This document shows positions 53,890 to 64,000 of a stretch of DNA of 64,000 bases, piece by piece. Source of the stretch: Phlyctochytrium arcticum. Its lineage: Eukaryota; Chytridiomycota; Chytridiomycetes; Chytridiales; Chytridiaceae. The DNA is taken from positions 1-64,000 of the forward strand of contig JAHLKI010000031.1 in assembly GCA_025602905.1 (NCBI GenBank), written 5' to 3'. The notes beneath the pieces are model-generated. The model searched no databases. It was not told the origin of the DNA and saw nothing but the letters and a program-made list of their open reading frames with translations. How positions within the stretch are numbered: position 1 is the first letter of the stretch; every line of letters starts with the position of its first letter. The position numbers and the translations under genes are program-made.

Positions 53890-56800
53890 TCATGCAAACT
53901 CAACATCGTCCAAGAACCCCTATGATGGATAAAACAAATCAAACTTTTGCAACAATATGACTTTGAAGAATAACAAACCAACCTCATGATCCCGCTCTTC
54001 CGCTTCCAGTTCTTCATCCCTGAATGCTTCCGTCTCGGTTTTAGGTTGGGCAATCTTGGGGGCTGGCGCATCCGGTAGCGGCGAGGCTATACTATGTACA
54101 GGACTAGAGTGGACGGAGCTGACGCGTGGTAAGATGCGAGGTATGCCCTGTGGGATATCGTCATCCTCCTCCAAATCTTGTTTTTCATGCGTAACACTTC
54201 GTCTACTTTTTTTCTTGTTCAGGCGAGGCGATTTAGCGGCTTCTTCAGAAGACTTATGGTCGTTCAGCGCTTGATCAATCTGAATGTGCAATTCTGACGA
54301 GTTGGCTCGAGACGTGACAATTCCTTCAGGTGAGATGAGAACATCCAGGTCCAGCTCATCGTCCGAGGTAGATGCGGTGCGGGAGTGGGATGAAATTTGC
54401 TTTTCGTGCGAGACGTGATTGTTAGGTATAGATGTGATGGATGTCGTGGGAGAAAGGATGTGGGAGGTTGACGCGGTGCTGCCTGTCACCTGGGATTTGG
54501 GAGGGACAGGCGGCTGTTGAGCGGGTGGATTTGAGGATGATGGCGGAGAACTTGCAGTACCGCCCGTGACGCTACGAGGTTGCTGAGCTGCGGTTGTTGA
54601 TGAGCTTGAGGCAGGCACGCCTGGTGCGGGGACTTGTCCCGAACTTCGGCCAAACCACCCACCCAAACCACCCAGACCAACAGAGCTCACTCCACGCTCT
54701 ACTGCGGCAGCCGCCTGAGCTGCATACCATCCCCCACTTCCGCCGCCAGCTCCTCCATTCGCCGCACCGGAAGCCCCAGACGCTGCTGGGTATACTGCCG
54801 TTCCGCCCGTTCCAGTCGTCATTCCCGTCATACTCGTCATGGTCGACAACACGCTACGCCGGTCTCTATCTCGATCACTGGACCCCACAATTCGATCCAG
54901 AAGGCTTAATGTGTCAATCCCTCCTGAATGTGGAACGACTGTTTGCGATGTGTGGCCAGTGCGAGTGCTGATGACGCTAGATGCACCGGAAGTCAAACGA
55001 GTATGGACTCGAGATGCAGCATCGTAAATGGCGCGTGTTGACGCAGTTTCATCCATGTCGTCGTCTTCCGAAGACGATGGGCCGTGTGGATGGTCATCAT
55101 CAGCTGAATCATCCGAAAGTAGATTTGGGACGCGATGTCGCCTTGGACGGTTTTGTCTGATAGGAGGTCTTGATTCTGACTCGGAATGGTCATCTTCGTC
55201 ATTGTCTGAAGACATTCTTACCGACCTAAAAGACCGGCGATCGTCCTGATTATTGGTGGAAGGATTGGTTGAGGATAAGGAGGGTTGCAGGTGACTAGCG
55301 TGTGGACCAGAAGTAGCTGTTTCCCGCCGCGAAGCTGGTTGTTCACTTGAATCGCTCCCAGCCGCAAACACTTCATAGTGATGCATCAACAAGTCCTTGA
55401 CGAGACGGACAGGGTGTTTATCATGCAATGTCACGGCAGTCGGCACTCTTGCTCTCAAGACCACATGTCCCCACGCCTGCGCCAAGTCATTGATGCGCGG
55501 ATCTTCGGGCTCATTCAGTGCTGCTACCACCCTACGATGCCAGTACCCACTGAGAGTCTTTAAGCTCGCGTAGTGGGCAGGCGAGAGCGTGGCCAATAGA
55601 CTGCGCAAGCTAGCTATACGCATTGGGCCAAAATCATCCGTCTTGGAAAGGTACAAAAGTTTAAGTGGCTCGTAGACGTCGTCTGCGCACAGAGAGATTG
55701 GTAGTTCGAGAAGGTATAATTTCAAGGTATTAGTGAGAAGGGAGGGTGGTAGGCGACGAAGGTGCTTCAAAGGAGATGATTTCGGGTTGTTGAGATCGTT
55801 GCGAAGTGCATGGATGGCCGCAATACTAGAGGATGGCTCAAGCCTAAAAGGACGTATTGTTTAGTGGGACGAGAGAATCTTTGGCAGAAAGCACATACCA
55901 CCAGTCTATTTCGGTTCCCTCAATTCCGCTGGCCCGAGTCTCCTCAATAGCCCGCAGCAATTTTTTGATAACTGTTGGGACTTTACGGCCCCTTGTCGAA
56001 GCATGTTCCTCCAGAGATACACCAAACACCTGAAATCAAGATGAGTATAGGTCATTTTAAGCGTCAAAATACTATACTGACCGGATCTTTATACGAGCCA
56101 CCATATGCGCTTTTGAATAGGATTGGGTCAAAGTGAGTATTTCCTGTTCGCAATGCCTCAACCCGCATCTCCACTTCGCGCGTGGGGTTAAGTGTCTCCA
56201 AATACACGCCTCCTTGCTCGCACATTTCCTTGGTACGTTCAGCCACCACCTCCTCAGCCTGATTCAAGCCCTTCAACGACGCTTGAAACAAATGGAGCCG
56301 TTGAGTCTCCAAGGTCTGCAAGACATTCATGTATTCCCAGCAATGGAATTCAAGTTGTTGGCGCGTTTGTTCGGCCGTGTCCACGCATTTTCGATACTCA
56401 AATCCGGCACGGTCGGCCAGACGGCGGGTTTTGCGATGGGCTGGCTCATCTTCAATTGAGAGGCGTTTCCATTGATAATGATGCTGCGGCCGAAAAGTGG
56501 CATGCCCCCCACCAACCACACGGCCAGCCGAGCGGAGGAAATGCTCGGCAAGAAGTTGAGAAAGCATTGCGAGGGCACCTTCTTCATCAAGATGAAGTTT
56601 CTGGCGGAGGTAAGTAACAGCATCTTCCCCTAAAAAGCAGTTTTTGGCCGACGTCCAAAGAGATTTTACGTCCTGAATAGTGACATCAGTGAAATGATGA
56701 TCTCAGAAAAACTTGAATGTAAGGACAAATACCTGCGTTTTGATATCTCGTTGCATCCTGCTCAAAAGTGTGTTGAAATCCTCAACAGTGAAGGAGCGTG

Positions 56801-57463
56801 GACCAAGCGTCACCATGACTTCCATTCCCGGAACATCCCCAGAAGCCCCTCGCTCCCGCTCAAATTTTGCTTGTTCCTCGTTCGCAGCCCGGCACGCGCG
56901 ACGATATTCCACCTCGGCCACCTCCAGCTCACTTTTCTGTGATATCAAGGACTTTAATTCGGCATCAATAATGTCTTTTCTAGTTTGTGACTCTTTCCGA
57001 TTATCAGACAGGTACATGTTCAGCACTCCCCCCAATGCTTTGAGCTGGCCTGACATCATTTGGTGCGTAGCGGCCAAATGCGCCATTCCCGTCTTGGCGT
57101 GGGAAAACACTTGGGCAGGAGCAGAGTGTTCTGCTTTGGCAAAGCCATCCGCGCGAGGTTTTGTCGCACAGATCTCTAAAAGTTTTGCGGAATACGCATC
57201 TTCGGCCACTTCACGGGTAGAAAGCAACGTTTGCAATTCTTCAATTTGAGCAATTCCCTAATTGACCTTTATCTAAGCATTTCTGTTGACAATATACCAA
57301 GCAAAACAGTATTCACCATTTGGTACTGTTCATGCAGTACATTGATTCCCGCTATGGGATCAGCTAAAAGTAACAAATGAGTATAAACACCAAAACTTGG
57401 GTACGCGCAAAAACTGCTCTTCGTACCGGGAGTCCCCCAAAACCAGTCCTCAAAACGTAGCAT
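53890..57463 (-). CDS. RGD2: Rgd2-like F-BAR / DEP / RhoGAP protein, seven exons
   Basis: Model: complement(join(53890..53919, 53983..55843, 55899..56029, 56082..56672, 56733..57257, 57317..57363, 57427..57463)), 1073 aa, in frame. It starts MLRFEDWFWG, the usual F-BAR start of this family. A DEP domain (DVKSLWTSAKNCFLGEDAVT ... LAEHFLRSAG) is inserted between the two halves of the F-BAR, as in yeast Rgd2. RhoGAP begins VFGVSLEEHA and includes LRRLPPSLLTNTLKLYLLELP. The GxxR arginine-finger region reads EGTEIDWWLEPSSS, without an obvious Arg; Rgd2 relatives are divergent here. The family down-regulates Cdc42/Rho5 at membranes. The tail (about residues 620-1060) is Ser-rich and acidic. The last 30-nt exon depends on a GTTGGT donor; without splicing the frame runs on to about 53921 with a different 20-residue end. 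Confidence 0.88.
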
Positions 57464-58229
57464 GGTTTGTGGCCACAGGAAGAAGTTGCCGCAATAGGTT
57501 GGATGTAGCCTCGAGCACTGGTTCTGTCTACGGAAACGACGCCAAGGACGTAGCCCTCCTAAATCGCGATTGGGTGAAGCTCCAAGATGTTTTCTGCTTC
57601 GCTTCTCTACGGCAGTGCTGGAATTAGACGAGACTTTCGAGGCACTTGCTCCCCGCGAAGGCCTCGATCAACGGATACTTTGCTAAGTGATCTCCTACTC
57701 GAAGATTGTCAAAGAGCCTTTCATACACTCCGAGACCCAGGGGCAAGCGGCGTCGGGCAAGTGGCCGCGGAGGCTTAGTCTCGCGGTTGGCAATCACATT
57801 ATCACAATCACATTGGAATGATTGGACTGGTGCGGAAGTGGGGATGGGATATATAATGCCCTTGTCAAGAAAATCACCAAAGGATGTTTCTGTCTTAAAT
57901 CATGCGAAAGGGCCTTGCTTGATAATTTAAGAAGAGTTTCTTGGAGTCTTCGTATGGCTCCGACGCTATAGATTATGGTGGTGGTAGTATGTACAAGCAT
58001 GCGTCACCCCGGGTATGATTAGATTTGTGAAGGAAAAAAACTAAATAATTCTATAGGATGCAGGTGTTGCTCTTGCAGGATGCTTCAAGTGGTGGGTTGT
58101 GCTTGTGATATGTGTACTGAATGACCGGTCTCTAAAGTCCTACGGTCATCAGTCAGGGTGTCCAAGCTCCAAAATGGAAGTGTACGGGGCCTCAGAAAAG
58201 CCACGGGTTGATCTTGGTTTATCACGCTA
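57464..58229. other. Intergenic region upstream of the RhoGAP gene
   Basis: No supported gene. It presumably contains the RhoGAP promoter and the 3' flank of the DUF4050 gene. A TATATAA occurs near 57850 on the plus strand without a following gene. Confidence 0.5.
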
Positions 58230-58737
58230 TTACCGCTTTTGCTGCTCGTCCGCATAATTCGAGCCTAAGCCCGTCGTTGGATGCCATAAACCCTCCTTTT
58301 TCCAACCATGTATCTGCAAAAAGTGAGAATGAGTTGGTGACATAGAATGGGCGGCGCTATCACTTTTGTAAACTGACCAGCACCGAAACGACAAATGGCA
58401 AGGGAACGGGTTTGGCGAATCGTCGGCCGTCAACCAGACTCTTGTAGATGGCGTCAAAATGTGATTCATCCACGTCGGCAAGCGCCGGATTAGATTTGAA
58501 CCAGTCTGGTGCTGGGGGAGGATGTGGGGAATACGGTTTGTGACCTTTTGTCCAAGACGCGCGCCGAGCCTCCCAGGCCGACAAACCCGTTGTCTCAGAG
58601 GCTGAAGGCGAGTCAGTAGATGCAGATGGGGAAGAGGCGGGGTCTAGTGGAGATGTGGTGGTTGTTGATTCGGGGTTCGATGGCGCTGGTGGATCAGGCT
58701 GGGAAGCGGGATCGTGATGACCTTCTGCAGTATCCAT
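58230..58737 (-). CDS. DUF4050-type protein (147 aa), two exons
   Basis: Model: complement(join(58230..58313, 58378..58737)). After a Pro/Ser/Thr-rich start, residues ~50-125 follow the DUF4050 pattern: LSAWEARRASWTKG, NPAL.DVDE, AIYKSLVDGRRF, KPVPLPFVVSVL, then HGWKKEGLWHP from exon 2. The family is conserved in fungi; a role in TOR/autophagy-type regulation has been proposed for some members, but I treat function as unknown. The intron (donor GTCAGT, acceptor TTTGCAG) falls right after PLPFVVSVL. The ATG at 58737 is the first in frame. Confidence 0.85.
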
Positions 58738-58829
58738 GTTTTGCTCGTACACTCTCTAATGGACTCTCTGTCGACTATGATTATGCAAACTGGAAAACTC
58801 GTCCAGCTCGTACCCTCCCCTTCTTCGTT

Positions 58830-59326
58830 ATGGCAACTTTAAACTACTCGAACTGCTGGTTTGGCCTATCAAAGTACAAGGGCGTCGGCTGGAAAGTCCA
58901 CAAGTCAAACAGTCCTAATCCGCCTATCCCGTCGTCGTGCCGTAAGTTCAAGAAGATTCCCAACGTCCTGTTCTGAATGAATGCTCTCCCCAAGTCCTCC
59001 GGATCCAGTCAAGTTTGTCGAACTTCCTAATGAGCGTTTACAAATTTCGCAGGTCGGGATTTCAAACATCGCAAAGTCGCCAATTTCGCCAAAGAGCGGG
59101 TCATCGACGACCACGTGCAACAACAGCCGGTCACACCAAAGTTGTGTCAGCAAAATCGCGAAGGACATTTCCGACGCGACGCGTTCTCGGGCATATCGCT
59201 ATTCTAGCTCCAGGAAAGAAATACACTGGCAATATTGAGGAACTCCAGTGGTTGATTCGTCTTCAATCTTGCATGATCCGTTCATGGTTTGTGTTTGTTA
59301 GACATATAGTGACCCGGTTCGTCTGA
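58830..59326 (+). CDS. Putative small basic protein, two exons
   Basis: Model: join(58830..58941, 58995..59326), 147 aa. A 53-nt intron with a GTAAGT donor and a CTGAAT branch site keeps the frame. Exon 2 is very rich in Arg/Ser/Gln (SGFQTSQSRQFRQRAGHRR) and could be a mitochondrial targeting or ribosomal-type basic protein; no family was recognised. The start lies only 92 bp from the divergent DUF4050 start, so the two may share a promoter. Without transcript support this remains a guess. Confidence 0.35.
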
Positions 59327-60471
59327 AGTCCCGTAATTCCGCCAACTTTTCAAGACCTGGTAAGGCCAAATAGGAAGGGGGCCAGAAGTAATACAGATGT
59401 TGTTGATAGAGTAGGTCGGACCTTTCTTTGTACTGGCAGGGACAATTATGGTCAAACTTGAAATTAAGTTAATGCTATTAGCAGTATATGTAACTTTAAA
59501 CCAACATATTAAAACCAGCTATTCATTACGCAAAAGGTACTGGTTTAGGAGACAATTCAAATAAAAGTTTCAAGGTACCCCCCGACATGTACCGACCAAC
59601 TGGAATATGAAACGGGTGAGCGATCAGTTTCGTGTCGATGTTTATTTTGTTGGAACTACAGGACAAGATCACCGGTCAACTACGAGTAGGAGGCCTGAAT
59701 GCGTCCGTTTCTCCTGTGCCTCTTTTTGGATGCGATCGTGCAACTGTGATCGAATGGCTTGTTAATTGCGGCACTCGATAAGCTAGACTCGAGACCCGAA
59801 AGATCATAGCAGGCCCCTCAGGCTCTGTCTGGCACGGCCCTCTGTTCTTTGGGATTGGTGTCGGACTCTGACTGGCTGTGGAACAAGTGGAACAAACCAC
59901 CAGTGCAACTTTGTAGCACATCACATAGTATTTTGGGAAAACAAACTTCTCTGCCTATGATCAAAGTGACAAAGTCATGTTTGCAAACAATTCCAAGTGA
60001 TGAAACAGTCAATTATAACCAATGAACGGGGCGCGACGCGTCAAAGTCAAATGAACCAAACCTGGCAATACGTGCTTCGTAACATGTACCCGGTCCTAGG
60101 CGCCCGGTCTTGAATCTATTCAAACGCGAATCCCATGTCAACATTCGGCACACCTGCAATCACTGGAGAATGCAACGAGTTAAAGGCCCCGGAACGTCGC
60201 GTGTAGTTGTACTAAAATGTTTGTATTCCATTCAAACACCCAAACTCAGTGTTCCCCACGACCTCTACTCATACAAGGCCCCCTATTTTGTCGCACATCC
60301 AATACTCTACGTTGCTTCACACTGCCATACTTTAGTTGTTTTCAATGAGCCTTCTGTGTCCAAGGTTGAGGGTCCAATCACTTGTGTAGATATCCAACTC
60401 CCGTTTATATAAATCTGCTCGTTATTTCTAACCCCCAATCCTACTGCCTGTATATCATCTATCTTCCCATA
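59327..60471. other. Intergenic, upstream of the C2H2 gene
   Basis: 1.1 kb without a supported gene. A short open stretch precedes the chosen ATG in frame (from 60382) but has the composition of a leader. A TATATAA-like TTTATATAAA lies at about 60405, some 65 bp before the ATG. Confidence 0.5.
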
Positions 60472-62220
60472 ATGGACAATTCCGCAACCAACCCAAATTT
60501 CTTCAGCGATGCCTCTGCTACAGATTGGTCGGATGACTTCCCATCACTCTTCAACCTGGACACACTATCTGACGCTGGCGTTGACATGTCTACTGAAATA
60601 TCCCTGGAATCAGACCCCTCCTCTGTGCTGCGGCGAATGTCAAAGTCCTCCACAGCAACTACCACAGGGTCTTCTTCACCGACCTCTTGTCCGAACGATG
60701 CAATATTTGAAAACCTGATGGACGGCTGGATGGATCTTTCCTTTTCAGAAAGCGACATAATACCAGATGTGCCAATGGACAAGACACAAGCGATCACACT
60801 CGCTCCCACTCTAACGACGGCATCATTGGACGATTGGACAACACATTCATCGCCTCCAGAAATAGTTGCACCAGAGCTCGGAACATCTCCAGAATCTCTT
60901 TCACTCGACAACCTCTCAGCACCGACCGCAAGTTACCCACCCACATTGGACCAAAATTCATGGCGAGGCGTCATCAGGCTTCAAGACATCGAGCAATACG
61001 GCGCCGAAGCTGCTGCATATGCATTCAAACCCAATTGTCAAGTAGCGGCAGCCGACGACTCTATCACAACGCACAATGCGTCGCCAGCCATGACTGTTTT
61101 GAACACCACTGAAGCTCTTCTAGCCGGAGCAGCATCGGGACAAGCATCAGCACACACCCCTATATCTATGGACAACATTTCTATCAGTCAGTTCCAGCAA
61201 CCCCCCATGTCACATTCATCATCGTCCATGCCGGAAAATGGCCGTGATCCTGTCTCTACTGTGTTATGGCAGCAACAACAGTATCGGCTTCAGCTCGAGC
61301 AAAAGTTCAAGGCGAATGGCTTTATATCGCGGCCCCGATCACAATCTTTCCCAAACACCCTGCTAGTCCCACCCGCTCCTTCAATACCGTCCTCCTTTGT
61401 ACAGCAATCACATTTTGGGGTGGACAAATCGTCAGCGGAAGCAGCGCAATCTGTGGAGCTGTCCAATGCCCTCGAGAAAGCAGCAAACGCCATCACCATG
61501 ATGCACAGGCAGCCACAACACCAACATCGGCGAAGGACATCAATCCATGAAACCAGCATTCAGCCAAAGGCTTTAGATATCTCTTCCATGCACCCTGAAC
61601 CATCTCGACCAATATTGATGCGACGACGCCACTCTGAGCTTGCCCCACTACCCTCTGCTAGCCAGATGAGGCCTCGTCCTAGGCGACAAGGGCGAGCGTC
61701 TTTTTCTGGATCTGATGCGCCTCAGGCTCCCCATCCCCTCCAATCAACCTCCGGGATCATCATGGACCGAACCTTGGCCTCTCTCCCCAACATGCCAATC
61801 AGCAACTCTCAAGATTCAAACCCCTCTGGCCTGGACAGCGCCGAATCGGGCAATGATGACAGCGGCGGCAAAATGTTTTCCTGCAGCTTATGTTCGGCTA
61901 CCTTTTCTCGCAAGCATGATCTCAAGCGCCACACTCGTATCCATCTCGGAATCCGTCCCTTTGGCTGTGAAGTCTGCAACAAGCGCTTTACTCGTATGGA
62001 CGCTCTCAACCGGCATTGGGTCGTGCAGCGATGTCGCGAGAATGGTGCTGTCGGGGACGTGACGCACGCTCCAGGAGTGTCCCTCGCCAAAGTCAGTATG
62101 GGGTTATCAGTCAATGCTCATATTAGACCACTATCACAGGACAAAATTCGAACAATGCAGCAGTTGGGGCAGTCGGTGCCGGCCACACCTCCCTCCCTAC
62201 GGGTCGCCATTGGTGTCTGA
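60472..62220 (+). CDS. C2H2 zinc-finger transcription factor (582 aa), single exon
   Basis: The first ~460 residues are Ser/Pro/Gln-rich and acidic near the N-terminus (likely activation region). Two adjacent fingers follow at about residues 466-520: CSLCSATFSRKHDLKRHTRIH and CEVCNKRFTRMDALNRH, joined by LGIRPFG. The first is a regular C2H2 finger. The second has CxxC and His, but its last ligand is probably the Cys in WVVQRC, i.e. C2HC. Such paired fingers with the linker '(L/T)GxRPF' are common in fungal regulators of stress and development. No intron. The ATG at 60472 (ATAATGGACAAT) is chosen over an in-frame ATG at 60382 that sits before the TATA-like box. Confidence 0.88.
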   Translation: MDNSATNPNFFSDASATDWSDDFPSLFNLDTLSDAGVDMSTEISLESDPSSVLRRMSKSSTATTTGSSSPTSCPNDAIFENLMDGWMDLSFSESDIIPDVPMDKTQAITLAPTLTTASLDDWTTHSSPPEIVAPELGTSPESLSLDNLSAPTASYPPTLDQNSWRGVIRLQDIEQYGAEAAAYAFKPNCQVAAADDSITTHNASPAMTVLNTTEALLAGAASGQASAHTPISMDNISISQFQQPPMSHSSSSMPENGRDPVSTVLWQQQQYRLQLEQKFKANGFISRPRSQSFPNTLLVPPAPSIPSSFVQQSHFGVDKSSAEAAQSVELSNALEKAANAITMMHRQPQHQHRRRTSIHETSIQPKALDISSMHPEPSRPILMRRRHSELAPLPSASQMRPRPRRQGRASFSGSDAPQAPHPLQSTSGIIMDRTLASLPNMPISNSQDSNPSGLDSAESGNDDSGGKMFSCSLCSATFSRKHDLKRHTRIHLGIRPFGCEVCNKRFTRMDALNRHWVVQRCRENGAVGDVTHAPGVSLAKVSMGLSVNAHIRPLSQDKIRTMQQLGQSVPATPPSLRVAIGV

Positions 62221-62606
62221 GCGTACTTTATCCCCTTTGTACATTGTAATTACATATCCTCTTTGCACATAGTCATAGTACAGTCTGTACATATTATTCC
62301 CCAGTTACCCTCGTGTACATAATAGCAAGCCCGTACATACATACAAATTGAGAATAGAGAAAACGTCTGATATGCCCCTGTTTTCGGCCAAAATTCCTAA
62401 AATGCCCCTCTTTTTCAAAAAATCCTCAAATGCCCCTGTTTTGAGGGTGATAATGGTACATATCGGAGATAAACTGTGATGCACAGATAGCTTTTTTCTC
62501 ACACATGAATTGCAACAAAGACCATCAAGATAACACACAAATTGTACGAAAGAGTGTCTGTTCAAGCTACCTAAGCTACCATAATTTCTACTCCTAGCTA
62601 TGTCAT
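62221..62606. other. Intergenic, terminal region of the second MULE
   Basis: 3' flank of the C2H2 gene up to about 62340, then the sub-terminal part of the transposon whose transposase follows. The triplicated motif is listed separately. Confidence 0.45.
62372..62442. repeat. Triplicated ATGCCCCT(G/C)TTTT motif near the transposon end
   Basis: Copies at 62372-62384, 62402-62414 and 62430-62442, spaced 30 and 28 bp. Short repeats close to the end of a MULE are often transposase-binding sites, and the element at 3844 shows a comparable tandem motif in its TIR. The true terminus cannot be set because the other end is outside the window. Confidence 0.7.
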
Positions 62607-64000
62607 TTACCCATGAGCCTCACGGCATGTCCGACGGTTATGTCCCGACTCTCCGCAAGTGCGACAGCCTTGGTCGGCCTGAGTGGCACCAGCCTGGGAA
62701 GAACCCTGCATTCCGCTCTCCTTGCGGCGAGTCTTGGGTCGGCCTCGAGGGCGCTTGGCAACGGGCGGGTTGAGATCGTCTTTGACCAGATCCTCCAGAG
62801 TTACAGGGGCGTAGGGGTGTCCGTAGGTTGCCCTGTAGTTTTCGGTGGAATAGACGGACGCAACAAGCGATACCGGAGATGCCCTCACGGCATTACCGAA
62901 TGCGCATGCATGCTCAGGTATCCACATCTGTTGAAACTCTTTGCAGGAACAGCGCCCTTCGCTATTCGTGCCGTTCGGCAGATTGACAGCGTACTGCTTT
63001 GCATTCCTGGTGGATACCACAACTCCATCGGTCGTGGTGGCTGGGTGAGGGGTGAAAGAGCGACTCTCTTGAATATTCTTCCGGAGGGTCTCCGCCACGG
63101 AGGGTGTCAAAGTCCCGCGCCATGCCAAGGATGCTTGGGCGCGGTCGTAAAACCTCCCCATTTGATGCAGGTAAATGGAATGTACCATTTCAAGTGCAGG
63201 AAGGGTCCGAATCATACGTAAAAGGGCGTTGGCAATCTCCGCCAGATTTGAGGTAACATGTCCAAATCGTCTGCCAGTCACTGCATACGAAGCCCAACGC
63301 TCGTGGGGAATGTCATCGATGTAGGCCGCGGCTGCAGCATTCGTTGTCTGGATCTCGGACCAATGTTCTAGAAACTTGGCTTCTGTATCTATTGCATTTC
63401 ATCAGATGGTGTGTGGTTTGTTCAAGTAGACGGTAAGATCGTGTTGAACCTACCCGCATATACACATCTCCAAAACAATCTCTTAATTTTCAAACCAAAT
63501 TTACTCTGCACATTAGCCGCGATGTGATAACAACACCAAGCCGGATACGCATCTGGTGTTTGAGTCTCTAGGGCGTTTGTGAGCCCTTTCTCTCGGTCAT
63601 TGATAATAACAGTTTGACTGGTATTCAAGGTTGGCAGGGCGTCTGATAGATGCTGCAGGAACCAGGTCCATGTTTCCTCACATTCATTCGGCACTAGGGC
63701 CCAAGCAAGAACTACTAGTTTGTTCTCGCTGTCCATGGTGCACGCAAGTAGTAAAGTCTGGATGAATCTGTTTTTTGTGAAGGTCCCGTCCATTGCAAGA
63801 AATTTGCGGTTATGAGACCAGAGATGCTTGGCACTCCCAGTACAAATGAAAACACTGTGAAAGTGTTGTGCGTACGACTGGGCAGAGTCAGGCAAGATTG
63901 CCGGAAGGCGAATTGTACTTGCCTTGACGATGGCAGTGGTTTGGGGGTCTGCTACCTGTAACGCTGCACAGTAGGATCGAAACATTCGAAACTGCTCCCG
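62607..64000 (-). CDS. Second MULE transposase, partial at window edge
   Basis: Model: complement(join(62607..63382, 63454..>64000)); the 71-nt intron (GTAGGT..ATACAG) keeps the frame. The frame is open to the window edge, so the N-terminus is missing. Visible catalytic residues: Asp in LAMDGTFTK, Asp in VIINDREKGL, Glu in SNLAEIANALL. After these comes a SWIM-like segment, RCSCKEFQQMWIPEHACAF, with a CxC pair but His before the last Cys instead of the usual CxH. A CX2CX4HX4C zinc knuckle (CRTCGESGH) lies near the end. It differs in sequence from the transposase at 4115, so it belongs to another MULE lineage. No break is visible in the part present. Confidence 0.88.

Noticed and set aside
57841..57960. 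TATATAA near 57850 as the promoter of an unseen gene
   Set aside because: No start codon with a lasting frame follows within 200 bp on the plus strand.

Overview
This window is nuclear DNA of a fungus. Most genes carry short spliceosomal introns (about 50-85 nt, GT..AG, CTAAT/CTGAT-like branch sites). The proteins are typical of fungi: a Zn2Cys6 regulator, a Ppo-type fatty-acid dioxygenase, an Rgd2-type F-BAR/DEP/RhoGAP, a DUF4050 protein and a GPI-anchored Ser/Thr-rich cell-surface protein. I lean towards a non-Dikarya (early-diverging) fungus, because the dioxygenase and its candidate P450 are separate genes and because the RasGAP carries an F-BAR domain. That placement is inference only.

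Left part (1-21 kb) is gene-poor and fast-evolving. A long ankyrin-type gene (1089-3768, minus) has an apparently intact Mutator-like (MULE) transposon just upstream (3844-6659). The element has 101-bp identical terminal inverted repeats, a 10-bp target-site duplication and a single-intron transposase. A 5-kb stretch follows with small TATA-driven genes of unknown function, a duplicated 110-130 bp non-coding block and a recurring TTTGAC promoter motif. A second ankyrin copy (15234-17924) with three frame breaks, a third relic (14340-14585), a duplicated flank and an F-box-like gene with internal repeats complete this part.

Middle part (21.7-43.3 kb) holds a DM13-domain GPI protein, a very large PIAS/Siz-like SUMO E3 ligase, a Zn2Cys6 regulator resembling the ERT1/AcuK group, a tRNA-Glu(CUC) with a possible solo LTR beside it, and an oxylipin-type neighbourhood: a stand-alone heme dioxygenase, a multi-pass membrane protein and, divergently, a P450 without the usual I-helix acid/alcohol pair. 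Ppo enzymes normally fuse dioxygenase and P450, so a split version of the same chemistry is plausible here.

Right part (43.4-64 kb) is denser and mostly housekeeping or signalling: an F-BAR/PH/C2/RasGAP protein, a THP3/LENG8-like SAC3-domain protein, a bZIP regulator, the Rgd2-like RhoGAP, a DUF4050 protein with a divergent small ORF, and a C2H2 regulator. The window ends inside a second, different MULE transposase (62607 to the edge, minus).

All gene models were spliced by eye. Each multi-exon model given with full coordinates stays in frame across every junction, but no transcript evidence was available.
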